A DNA stretch of 6,462 nt from Candidatus Mediterraneibacter gallistercoris (GCA_019119745.1 DWWI01000230.1:1-6462); one strand, 5' to 3'. Shown: positions 1 through 5,398, numbered from the stretch's first letter. Numbers and translations: made by a program. The notes: a model not told the origin generated them from the sequence alone.

Positions 1-414
1 GACAGTGAGCTTGCGGTATGGAGCTGTGCAAATGTCTATGGTATTGGCATCAGAGATTTTGCCAAAATGCGGGGATTTAGTGATTTCTCTGACGAGATGG
101 ACGAGATTTACCATGCAGTGCGCGACAGTGCATATGAGATTATTGAGAGAAAAGGTGCTACGTATTATGGGATTGGAATGGCGGCGTCCAGAATAGCGGA
201 GGCAATCGTCAGGGACAGTCACGCAGTAGTACCGATATCTGTTTCACTTAACGGAGAATACGGACTGGACGGACTGTGTCTGAGTATTCCGACGATCATA
301 GGAAACAAAGGTGCGGAGCAGGTGCTGGAGATCAATCTGAGCGACGAGGAGAAGGAGCAGCTTAAGAAATCCGCAGAAGAGCTGAAAGCAGTGCTTGCAC
401 AGATTAAAGAGTAA
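1..414 (+). CDS. ldh: L-lactate dehydrogenase, C-terminal part (5' end outside window)
   Basis: The open frame enters from the left edge and gives 137 residues starting DSELAVWS. In the LDH/MDH family this is the segment directly after the catalytic His of the GEHGDSE motif, so the Rossmann NAD-binding domain and the catalytic His lie outside the window. The KGATYYGIG stretch matches the LDH substrate-pocket region, where the Thr favours lactate dehydrogenase over malate dehydrogenase. The tail IPTIIGNKGAEQVLEINLSDEE, followed by a charged last helix, is typical of tetrameric bacterial LDH. Known role: cytosolic reduction of pyruvate to L-lactate with NADH, which regenerates NAD+ in fermentation. 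It converges with the regulator on the other strand and shares a hairpin with it. There is no obvious link to the metal genes. The family call is firm; the choice of LDH over MDH is slightly less so. Confidence 0.9.
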   Translation, partial: DSELAVWSCANVYGIGIRDFAKMRGFSDFSDEMDEIYHAVRDSAYEIIERKGATYYGIGMAASRIAEAIVRDSHAVVPISVSLNGEYGLDGLCLSIPTIIGNKGAEQVLEINLSDEEKEQLKKSAEELKAVLAQIKE

Positions 415-427
415 AAAGGATCAAAGA

Positions 428-460
428 TAAGCGGTATCAGTGAATGGCTGATACCGCTTA
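428..460. terminator. Hairpin between converging genes, likely bidirectional terminator
   Basis: A perfect 13-bp stem (428-440 with 448-460, TAAGCGGTATCAG) closes a 7-nt loop, 13 bases after the LDH stop. The rightward T-tract is weak and displaced (CTGTATTTTT, 471-480). On the leftward side the stem is followed by a T-rich run (complement of 414-427). The position between two convergent stops supports termination of both transcripts. Confidence 0.75.
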
Positions 461-478
461 ATTAATATACCTGTATTT

Positions 479-838
479 TTATTTGATATGTCTTTTTATT
501 GCTTCAAAGCTCTCAGCGCTGATCACATGCTCAATACGGCAGGCGTCTTCTGCGGCAACTTTCGGATCTACTCCGAGGCGTGTGAGCCAGGAGGACAGAA
601 GCGTGTGGCGTTCATAGATACAGTCGGCAATCTCTTTTCCGGCTTCGGTAAGAGTGATATATCCCTCCGGTGAGACTACGATATGTCCGCTTTCTCTTAA
701 TTTCTTCATGGCAACACTTACGCTGGATTTCTTGAAGTTCAGTTCTGTTGCCACGTCTACGGAACGTACGACAGGGAGGCGCTGGCTTAAGACCAGAATT
801 GTTTCCAGATAATTTTCAGCAGATTCATTTCCATGCAT
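479..838 (-). CDS. DtxR/MntR-family metal-dependent transcriptional regulator
   Basis: 119-residue cytosolic regulator. Residues 1-65 form a winged helix-turn-helix (VDVATELNFKKSSVSVAMKK, wing SPEGYITLT). Residues 66-119 form the metal-binding/dimerisation domain. By alignment to DtxR/MntR the putative ligands are N9, E12, H78, C100, E103 and H104. The DACRIEH motif carries the Cys seen in DtxR (ACRWEH) rather than the Glu of MntR, which suggests Fe(II) sensing, although Asn replaces the usual Met/Asp at position 9. It lacks the C-terminal SH3-like domain of DtxR and is shorter than MntR (142 aa). Start choice: the ATG at 838 has GAGGTG (845-850) six bases upstream. A GTG at 847 would add three residues but overlaps that site. 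It is divergent from feoA, so it is the obvious candidate regulator of the feo genes. The Fe versus Mn assignment is inference. Confidence 0.9.
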   Translation of the reverse strand: MHGNESAENYLETILVLSQRLPVVRSVDVATELNFKKSSVSVAMKKLRESGHIVVSPEGYITLTEAGKEIADCIYERHTLLSSWLTRLGVDPKVAAEDACRIEHVISAESFEAIKRHIK

Positions 839-874
839 AGTTTTCACCTCGCTCTTTCAAAATACTTTCCATTA

Positions 875-903
875 AGTATACCATATTCGACTAGTTACGG
901 CAA
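875..903 (-). promoter_or_regulatory. Promoter of the DtxR-family regulator
   Basis: On the minus strand, TTGCCG (903-898) and TATACT (880-875) are separated by 17 bp, placing the transcript start near 868 and leaving a short leader. The spacer contains a TAACTA half-site (complement of 892-897) like those at the feo promoter, so autoregulation is possible. Confidence 0.6.
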
Positions 904-949
904 ACGCTGATTTGCGTTGGAAAAAATTGAAAAAAATGCAAAAGAGTTC

Positions 950-978
950 TTGACAACTAATAATAGTTAGCATATACT
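950..978 (+). promoter_or_regulatory. Promoter of the feo genes, near-consensus sigma-A type
   Basis: A perfect -35 TTGACA (950-955) and a -10 TATACT (973-978) are separated by exactly 17 bp. The expected start is near 985, about 75 bases before feoA. Such a strong core promoter fits a gene set that is controlled by repression. Confidence 0.85.
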
Positions 979-983
979 AACTA
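964..983. promoter_or_regulatory. Putative metalloregulator operator over the feo -10 box
   Basis: TAGTTAG (964-970) and CTAACTA (977-983) form a 20-bp palindrome with a single mismatched pair (971/976), and it covers the whole -10 element. The half-sites resemble the GTTAG/CTAAC arms of DtxR/IdeR boxes, but the spacing is wider than in the DtxR consensus. A further half-site (AACTAA, 955-960) precedes it and pairs with TAGTT at 964-968. Binding of the adjacent DtxR-like protein here would block RNA polymerase; that is inference. Confidence 0.6.
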
Positions 984-1037
984 ATGGAAAGAAGATAAAT
1001 GAAAAATATTATCAATCTCAATAAGGAGATTTTTAAT

Positions 1038-1085
1038 ATGATTGGAAAGAGGGTTTTCTTATGCCACTTACAATGGCAGCGATAG
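1038..1085 (+). CDS. Possible 15-aa leader peptide overlapping feoA start
   Basis: The ATG at 1038 follows AAGGAG (1023-1028) by 9 bases and encodes MIGKRVFLCHLQWQR. It stops at 1083-1085, which is 25 bases into feoA in another frame. The same frame also opens at an earlier ATG (999), giving 28 residues, but with little room for a ribosome site. Its ribosome binding site is better than that of feoA itself (GAGGG, about 7 bases before 1061), so translational coupling is conceivable. It could equally be chance, since the peptide has no recognisable family. Confidence 0.3.
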   Translation: MIGKRVFLCHLQWQR

Positions 1086-1270
1086 GCGAAATTAATACCA
1101 TCCGGAGAGTCGGAGGAAACGATGAGACGAAAAGATTCCTTGAAAATCTCGGGTTTGTTGCGGGGACGGAAGTCACCGTGTTATCTGCAATCGGCGGCAA
1201 TGTGATCGTAAATATTAAAGATTCACGTGTCGCCATTAATGCTGATATGGCGCGGCATATAATGATCTGA
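1061..1270 (+). CDS. feoA: FeoA-domain protein, first copy
   Basis: 69 residues that match the small SH3-like FeoA fold: the opening MPLTMAAIGEINTIRRV, the central helix ETKRFLENLGFVAGTEVTV, then strands VIVNIKDSRVAINADMARHIMI ending in the usual A...I pattern. FeoA proteins are cytosolic partners of FeoB and are needed for efficient Fe(II) uptake; their exact role is unsettled. The ATG at 1061 has GAGGG about 7 bases upstream, and an in-frame stop lies shortly before it. An ATG at 1073 would cut off the conserved first strand. It is the first full gene after the strong promoter. 57 bases separate it from the second feoA, including a small perfect inverted repeat (TGTATA/TATACA, 1285-1298) that is too weak to be called a terminator. 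Confidence 0.93.
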   Translation: MPLTMAAIGEINTIRRVGGNDETKRFLENLGFVAGTEVTVLSAIGGNVIVNIKDSRVAINADMARHIMI

Positions 1271-1327
1271 TGCATTATGTCCGCTGTATATTTATACATA
1301 GTAAGCTAAGGAAAGGAGATATCGGTT

Positions 1328-1546
1328 ATGACATTAGGTGATGCAAAGGTGGGAAGCACTGTTGTTGTAACAAAGATAGAAGGTGACAGCGCCTATAAGC
1401 GCCGTATCATGGATATGGGGATTACAAAAGGCAGTGAACTCTACATCAGAAAAGTAGCGCCGCTCGGCGATCCGGTTGAGATCACAGTCCGGGGATACGA
1501 GTTATCCGTAAGGAAAAACGACGCACAATGCGTTCAGGTGAAATAG
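1328..1546 (+). CDS. feoA: FeoA-domain protein, second copy
   Basis: 72 residues and the more canonical of the two FeoA copies: TLGDAKVGSTVVVTKIEG, the helix YKRRIMDMGITKGSELYI, then VAPLGDPVEITVRGYELSVRKNDAQCVQV. The R(R/K)xxDMGxxxGxxxxxxxxAPxGDPxExxxRGYxLxLR pattern is the family signature. AAGGAG (1313-1318) lies 9 bases before the ATG. The first copy lacks the APLGDP segment and reads SAIGGN there, so the two are diverged paralogues rather than a recent duplication. It lies 48 bases before feoB in the same direction. A role as FeoB partner is known for the family; a division of labour between the copies is unknown. Confidence 0.96.
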   Translation: MTLGDAKVGSTVVVTKIEGDSAYKRRIMDMGITKGSELYIRKVAPLGDPVEITVRGYELSVRKNDAQCVQVK

Positions 1547-1594
1547 ACTGGCACGCAACCCAGACAGAGGCAAGGTTAAAGGAGGTATAAAGGA

Positions 1595-3778
1595 ATGGCA
1601 ATAAGAATTGCACTCGCCGGAAACCCGAACTGTGGTAAGACGACGATGTTCAACGCGCTGACCGGCGCGAACCAGTATGTCGGAAACTGGCCGGGAGTTA
1701 CGGTTGAGAAGAAAGAAGGTAAGGTGAAGAGCAGGAAAGCAAAAGGGGAAGAAGTCATAGTAACCGACCTGCCGGGAATCTATTCCCTTTCCCCGTATAC
1801 GCTGGAGGAGGTTGTCAGCCGCGACTATGTGCTGAATGAGAACCCGGATGTGATCATCGATCTGGTGGATGCTACAAATATCGAGCGTAACCTGTATCTG
1901 ACAACACAGCTTATCGAGACGGGAGTGCCGGTGGTCATCGCGCTTAACATGGCTGACCTGATTGACAAGAGAGGCATGAAGATTGATACAAAGCGTCTTT
2001 CCATGCTGCTGGGATGCCCGATCATTGAGACGTCTGCCCTGAAACAGACGGGGCTTACGGAACTGATCGACGAGGCGGTGAAAGTGGCGAAGAAAAAAGA
2101 AATCAGTCTTCCGGGAGAGATCTTCTCCAAGGAGATGGAAGGCGCGGTTTCGGAAGTGAAGGGGCTCCTTCCGGAAACGATCACCGATGATAAGAAAAGA
2201 TGGTATGCCGTCAAGTTCCTTGAGAATGACAGTAAGGTAGTCGAAAGCGTAAAACTTCCTGCGTCGGCAGCGTCAGCGGTAGCTGATCTCAGAGGAAAGA
2301 TCGAGAAAAAGCATGACGATGATATGGAAAGTATCGTGACGGATGAACGCTACAGATACATACAGCAGATTGTAAAGACAACGGTTCAGAAAGGAAAAGA
2401 AAAGCTTACCACATCGGATAAGATCGACCGTATCGTTACAAACCGTATTCTCGGAATCCCGATCTTTATCGTTATTATGTGGGCTGTATATTATGTGTCT
2501 GTCACGACGGTAGGTACGTGGGTGACAGACTGGACCAACGATGTATTCGTTGTGGCAATTCAGGATGCCGTAGGCGGATTCTTAGGAAGCATCGGCGCGG
2601 GAGATCTGGTGACGGGACTTGTAGTGGATGGTATCATTGGCGGCCTCGGGGCAGTGCTTGGATTTGTCCCGCAGATGGCGGTATTGTTCCTGTTCCTGTC
2701 CATACTTGAAGACTGCGGTTATATGGTGCGTATTGCATTTGTCATGGACCGTGTATTCCGTCATTTCGGACTTTCGGGCAAGAGCTTTATCCCGCTTTTG
2801 ATTTCTTCCGGATGCGGTATCCCGGGAATTATGGCGTCCAAGACGATCGAGCAGGATAATGACAGACGTCTGACGATCATGACGGCAACTTTTATCCCGT
2901 GCGGCGCTAAGCTCCCGGTTATTGCCCTGATGGGCGGTGTGATCGCAGGTGAGGCAGCCGGATACACAGAAAGCTCATTTATCGCTCCGTTGATGTATTT
3001 CATCGGTATCATCGCGGTTCTTGTTGCGGCGATCATCTTAAAGAAAACAAAGCCGTTCTCAGGAAAGCCGGCGCCGTTTGTTATGGAGCTTCCTCAGTAT
3101 CACGTTCCGCAGGTCAGAACAGTTCTTCTCCATGTATGGGAAAGACTGAAAGGCTTTATCATCAAAGCCGGAACGATTCTGTTCCTTGCGTGCGTAGTAA
3201 TGTGGTTCCTCGGCGGCTTCGGATTTACCGACGGCGGCTTTGGATTGGTAGAGGACAGCGCAGACAGTCTTCTGGCGACGATCGGAGGAATCATTGCACC
3301 GATCTTCATTCCTCTCGGATTTGGCGAGTGGCAGCCGGTTGCTGCATCCCTTTCAGGATTTACTGCGAAAGAAGCGATCGTTTCTACCATGGGCGTCCTT
3401 GCAAACGTAGCAGGAGATACGGAAGATGCGGTAAATGTAGCCGGTGGCGTTGTAGCATGGTTCCCGAGTGCGATGGCGGCATTCTCATTCCTGCTGTTTA
3501 ATCTGCTCGACTCTCCGTGTCTGGCGGCGATCGCTACGATGGCACAGCAGATGCAGTCCAGAAAGTGGTTCTGGTTTGCAATCGTGTTCCAGAACGTGTT
3601 TGCATACGTGATATCTCTTACAGTATACCAGATCGGTACATTCATACTGGGCGGAGGATTTACAGCCGGTACGGCGGTCGGATTTATCTTTGCGATCATT
3701 CTGCTCGTACTGCTGTTCAGACCTGATCCGTATAAGAACCAGAAAGTATACTCCAAACGTTCTGTACAGAACGCATAA
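1595..3778 (+). CDS. feoB: FeoB ferrous iron transporter
   Basis: 727-residue inner-membrane Fe(II) uptake protein, slightly shorter than E. coli FeoB (773). The N-terminal G-protein domain shows G1 GNPNCGKT (9-16), switch I around VGNWPGVTVEKKEG (29-42), G3 DLPG (58-61), G4 NMAD (118-121) and a G5-like SAL (147-149). A helical guanine-dissociation-inhibitor region follows (about 165-270). The membrane part starts near residue 285 (ILGIPIFIVIMW). It contains the conserved EDCGYMVR segment, GCGIPG (406-411) and FIPCGAKLP (433-441) with C407 and C436 in the first Gate repeat, and GFTAKEAIVSTMG (588 onward) in the second. The tail is short and basic, without a C-terminal FeoC-like or Cys-rich extension; that function may be supplied by the separate small protein downstream. 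AAAGGAGG (1578-1585) sits 9 bases before the ATG. It is probably cotranscribed with both feoA genes. Confidence 0.98.
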   Translation: MAIRIALAGNPNCGKTTMFNALTGANQYVGNWPGVTVEKKEGKVKSRKAKGEEVIVTDLPGIYSLSPYTLEEVVSRDYVLNENPDVIIDLVDATNIERNLYLTTQLIETGVPVVIALNMADLIDKRGMKIDTKRLSMLLGCPIIETSALKQTGLTELIDEAVKVAKKKEISLPGEIFSKEMEGAVSEVKGLLPETITDDKKRWYAVKFLENDSKVVESVKLPASAASAVADLRGKIEKKHDDDMESIVTDERYRYIQQIVKTTVQKGKEKLTTSDKIDRIVTNRILGIPIFIVIMWAVYYVSVTTVGTWVTDWTNDVFVVAIQDAVGGFLGSIGAGDLVTGLVVDGIIGGLGAVLGFVPQMAVLFLFLSILEDCGYMVRIAFVMDRVFRHFGLSGKSFIPLLISSGCGIPGIMASKTIEQDNDRRLTIMTATFIPCGAKLPVIALMGGVIAGEAAGYTESSFIAPLMYFIGIIAVLVAAIILKKTKPFSGKPAPFVMELPQYHVPQVRTVLLHVWERLKGFIIKAGTILFLACVVMWFLGGFGFTDGGFGLVEDSADSLLATIGGIIAPIFIPLGFGEWQPVAASLSGFTAKEAIVSTMGVLANVAGDTEDAVNVAGGVVAWFPSAMAAFSFLLFNLLDSPCLAAIATMAQQMQSRKWFWFAIVFQNVFAYVISLTVYQIGTFILGGGFTAGTAVGFIFAIILLVLLFRPDPYKNQKVYSKRSVQNA

Positions 3779-3844
3779 TGCTGCAGATTTTTGAATTGAA
3801 ATATTTCCGGCGGAACAGAAATACCGCTTGATGAAAGAGGATAC

Positions 3845-3874
3845 AGCCGGATACTTTACAGGTGTCCGGCTTTT
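3845..3874 (+). terminator. Terminator-like hairpin after feoB
   Basis: A 10-bp stem (3845-3854 with 3862-3871, AGCCGGATAC/GTGTCCGGCT, one G-U pair) closes a 7-nt loop and is followed by TTTT then CCG. The short T-run suggests partial termination, which would lower expression of the small-protein genes relative to feoAB. Confidence 0.65.
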
Positions 3875-3883
3875 CCGTAAAAT
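3855..3883 (+). promoter_or_regulatory. Possible promoter for the small-protein block
   Basis: TTTACA (3855-3860) and TAAAAT (3878-3883) are 17 bp apart, each with five of six consensus bases. The -35 lies in the loop of the preceding hairpin. If real, the downstream genes could be expressed separately from feoAB. A perfect inverted repeat, TTTATCAGATAAA (3902-3914), follows and could be an operator or chance. Confidence 0.35.
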
Positions 3884-3932
3884 AGTATAAGTAATAATAT
3901 ATTTATCAGATAAACAGAAAGAAGGTGCGGGC

Positions 3933-4109
3933 ATGATCGCTGATATTGTGATACTGGCCCTGATTCTGGGGTATTGTATCTTCCTCATTTATAAAGGATA
4001 TAAAAACAAAAAAGCAGGAAAACCTGTGGGCTGTGCAGGATGCAGCGGGAACTGCGGGTCGTGCGGCGGATGCCCGGCGCATCCGGATCCCACGCCGGAT
4101 AAGAAATGA
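3933..4109 (+). CDS. FeoB-associated Cys-rich membrane protein
   Basis: 58 residues. One transmembrane helix covers residues 2-20 (IADIVILALILGYCIFLIY), followed by a basic stretch (KGYKNKKAGK), so the C-terminus is predicted to be cytosolic. The tail carries five closely spaced cysteines (C34, C37, C41, C44, C47) in a glycine-rich CAGC...CGSCGGC arrangement. This is the layout of the FeoB-associated Cys-rich family (PF12669 type), which occurs beside feoB in Firmicutes. Metal or Fe(II) binding near the FeoB exit is a reasonable inference and is not shown here. AAGGTG (3922-3927) lies 5 bases before the ATG. Its TGA overlaps a possible upstream ATG of the next gene (ATGA, 4106-4109). Confidence 0.88.
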   Translation: MIADIVILALILGYCIFLIYKGYKNKKAGKPVGCAGCSGNCGSCGGCPAHPDPTPDKK

Positions 4110-4123
4110 AAGGCGGGCGTGAC

Positions 4124-4258
4124 ATGGGAGATTCAACAGGATCTATGTTCTATGCATTTGGAGCTTTTCTGCTCATATATATTATAGGAGCCACAATCTA
4201 TCAGATTTACCTGTGGATCAAAAAAAGAAAAGACCGCAGGAAATTTGAAGAAGACTGA
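4124..4258 (+). CDS. 44-aa single-span membrane protein, unknown function
   Basis: The reading frame gives MGDSTGSMFYAFGAFLLIYI followed by a second half rich in Lys/Arg. One hydrophobic helix covers roughly residues 8-31 (MFYAFGAFLLIYIIGATIYQIYLW), then a strongly basic cytosolic tail (KKRKDRRKFEED). It has no cysteines or histidines, so it is unlikely to bind metal itself. The start is set at 4124 because AAAGGCGG (4110-4117) lies 6 bases upstream. An in-frame ATG at 4106 would add six residues and overlap the previous stop codon, which would suggest coupling. I do not recognise the family. Its place between two Cys-bearing membrane proteins in one tight unit argues that it is a real gene, perhaps an accessory subunit of the Feo machinery. 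Confidence 0.6.
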   Translation: MGDSTGSMFYAFGAFLLIYIIGATIYQIYLWIKKRKDRRKFEED

Positions 4259-4297
4259 CAGAAGATTTTGGAAGAATAAACGTAAAGAGGGATGGCT

Positions 4298-4660
4298 ATG
4301 GTTGATGCGGTTATTATACTTATCGTAGTAGTATTGCTGATATTTGCACTGAAAGGATCGATCAAACATTTTAAGGGCGAAGGCGCATGCTGCGGAGGCG
4401 GTTCTGTTCCCGACAGGAAGCCGAAGGCAAAGACACTTGACGGCCCGGTGATCGGGAGACGCACGATCAAAATATCCGGCATGCACTGCCAGAACTGTGC
4501 CAACAGCGTGACGCGTGCGCTTAACGCCATTGACGGAGTAGTGGCAAAAGTAAATTTGCGCCATAACTGTGCGGAGGTTTCCTATGACCGCACGGTTGAT
4601 GAGATTGAATTGAAACAGGCAGTGGAAAAAGCAGGGTATGAGGTCGTCAGTATTTCGTAA
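4298..4660 (+). CDS. Membrane-anchored HMA-domain metal-binding protein
   Basis: 120 residues. A hydrophobic helix (2-18, VDAVIILIVVVLLIFAL) precedes a basic stretch and a Cys/Gly patch GEGACCGGGS (27-36). A charged linker (37-53) leads to a heavy-metal-associated domain (54-119) with the metal loop GMHCQNC (C64, C67). The rest of the domain follows the usual beta-alpha-beta-beta-alpha-beta order and ends KAGYEVVSI. HMA domains with GMxCxxC bind Cu(I), Zn or similar soft metals and pass them between partners. Anchoring one in the membrane beside FeoB, with a second Cys pair near the bilayer, suggests a metal relay or scavenging role (inference). Start choice: AAAGAGGG (4284-4291) directly abuts the ATG at 4292 but sits 6 bases before the ATG at 4298, so the later start is preferred; the difference is two residues. 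Confidence 0.88.
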   Translation: MVDAVIILIVVVLLIFALKGSIKHFKGEGACCGGGSVPDRKPKAKTLDGPVIGRRTIKISGMHCQNCANSVTRALNAIDGVVAKVNLRHNCAEVSYDRTVDEIELKQAVEKAGYEVVSIS

Positions 4661-4715
4661 ACACGGACACCGGAACGTGTGCGGAGAAGAAAGAGGTTGA
4701 TGTCAGGAGGCTGCG

Positions 4716-5114
4716 GTGAACAAGAAAGATCAGATAATCGAAAAGCTGAAAGAAAACGGATGCCGCATTACAAAACAGCGCCTTATGCTCATAGACATTA
4801 TTCTGGAAAATGACTGTTCAAGCTGTAAGGAGATTTTTTACAAAGCATCAAGGGCAGACCACAGGATCGGTGTCGCGACAGTCTATCGTATGATCAATGC
4901 CCTTGAGGATATCGGGGCAATCAGCCGGAAGAATATGTATAAGGTGGAATGTTCCGATAACTGCGGGGTACAGGGAGGCTGTGAGATCATACTGGATGAC
5001 AATACGATCTGCCGTCTTTCCCCCGGTAACTGGAATAAAGTGGTGCGTGAAGGAATGCGGCGGTGCGGATATCTGAAGAACCAGAAAATAGCAAAAATAA
5101 AAGTTGAGAATTAA
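4716..5114 (+). CDS. Atypical Fur-family regulator with cysteine-rich C-terminus
   Basis: 132 residues. Residues 1-75 form the Fur winged-helix domain: RITKQRLMLIDIIL and the recognition helix region IGVATVYRMINALEDIGAI. The C-terminal half is not typical. It lacks the HHHxxCxxC segment and the His/Asp-rich metal sites of Fur, Zur and PerR. The protein has one His (H49) but eight cysteines (16, 34, 37, 79, 83, 89, 99, 117), four of them clustered in ECSDNCGVQGGCEIILDDNTIC (78-99). It may sense metal, redox state or a cofactor through cysteines, or act without a metal; this cannot be decided from the sequence. It starts at GTG (4716) with AGGAGG 5 bases upstream; no better start was found. As the last gene of the block, it may regulate these genes or the metal-efflux unit downstream. 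Confidence 0.82.
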   Translation: MNKKDQIIEKLKENGCRITKQRLMLIDIILENDCSSCKEIFYKASRADHRIGVATVYRMINALEDIGAISRKNMYKVECSDNCGVQGGCEIILDDNTICRLSPGNWNKVVREGMRRCGYLKNQKIAKIKVEN

Positions 5115-5180
5115 CAGATACTTTTGAAGATTTCTCCGGGATTACCGGATCGTCATTGGAAAAAGTATCTGTTTTGTTTT
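5113..5180 (+). terminator. Rho-independent terminator with long branched stem
   Basis: A perfect 13-bp stem (5113-5125 with 5161-5173, AACAGATACTTTT) encloses 35 bases that include an inner hairpin (TCCGG 5135-5139 with CCGGA 5145-5149). It is followed directly by GTTTTGTTTTC (to 5180). The stem begins inside the Fur-like stop codon. It closes the feo-associated block. Confidence 0.85.
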
Positions 5181-5237
5181 CAGCATTTTTCGGATTTCCC
5201 ATGTATCGATAAGATTTATCAATAGAAGGTGTTAGAT

Positions 5238-5267
5238 TTGACTACCTAAGAATATGGCTGTTATGCT
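5238..5267 (+). promoter_or_regulatory. Probable promoter of the metal-efflux unit
   Basis: TTGACT (5238-5243) and TATGCT (5262-5267) are 18 bp apart, which predicts a start near 5274 and a leader of about 45 bases. The -35 is good and the -10 mediocre. The preceding inverted repeat GATAAGATTTATC (5208-5220) and the GTTAG...CCTAAG elements (5231-5250) around the -35 could be operator parts. The location after a strong terminator and before three same-direction genes supports a promoter here. Confidence 0.5.
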
Positions 5268-5317
5268 GTAGCAGAACCCAGAAGGTTTACATATTATTAA
5301 CAAGGGAGTGGTGAACT

Positions 5318-5398
5318 GTGAAGCAGCACAGATTCTGGGCGTGGGCTGCAGTCTTTTGTTTTGTGATGGTCTTTTACACCGGATATAAGCACAAATAA
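5318..5398 (+). CDS. 26-aa single-span membrane peptide
   Basis: GTG start at 5318 with AAGGGAG (5302-5308) 9 bases upstream. The product is MKQHRFWAWAAVFCFVMVFY followed by TGYKHK: basic N-terminus, one aromatic-rich helix, basic C-terminus. The symmetric basic-hydrophobic-basic design and a good ribosome site argue for a genuine small membrane protein. The overlapping frame from the GTG at 5311 has only two bases between ribosome site and start and is less likely. The family is not firmly recognised. It is first in a likely operon with the DUF6110-like protein and the P-type ATPase, 80 bases upstream of the former, so a regulatory peptide for the pump is a plausible guess. Confidence 0.6.
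   Translation: MKQHRFWAWAAVFCFVMVFYTGYKHK

Noticed and set aside
5..196. 63-codon forward frame at the left edge
   Set aside because: It is out of frame with the conserved LDH C-terminal domain that covers the same bases.
985..1060. Metal riboswitch in the feo leader
   Set aside because: The leader is about 75 bases, AT-rich, and shows no multi-helix junction or terminator/antiterminator pair like the NiCo or yybP-ykoY classes. Repression at the promoter palindrome is the simpler reading.
3100..3756. 218-codon open frame on the minus strand within feoB
   Set aside because: It lies fully antisense to the conserved FeoB membrane domain, has low-complexity composition rich in Pro/Ala/Thr/Ile and no family resemblance. 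It is a codon-bias shadow, as are the other minus-strand frames in feoB.
4133..4564. 143-codon and 107-codon minus-strand frames across the small-protein genes
   Set aside because: They are antisense to the HMA-domain gene and the 44-aa gene, have no convincing ribosome site, and the forward products are clearly recognisable.
4661..4680. ACACG/CGTGT inverted repeat after the HMA gene
   Set aside because: Only 5 bp with a 10-base loop and no T-tract; it is not a credible terminator, so the Fur-like gene is kept in the same unit.
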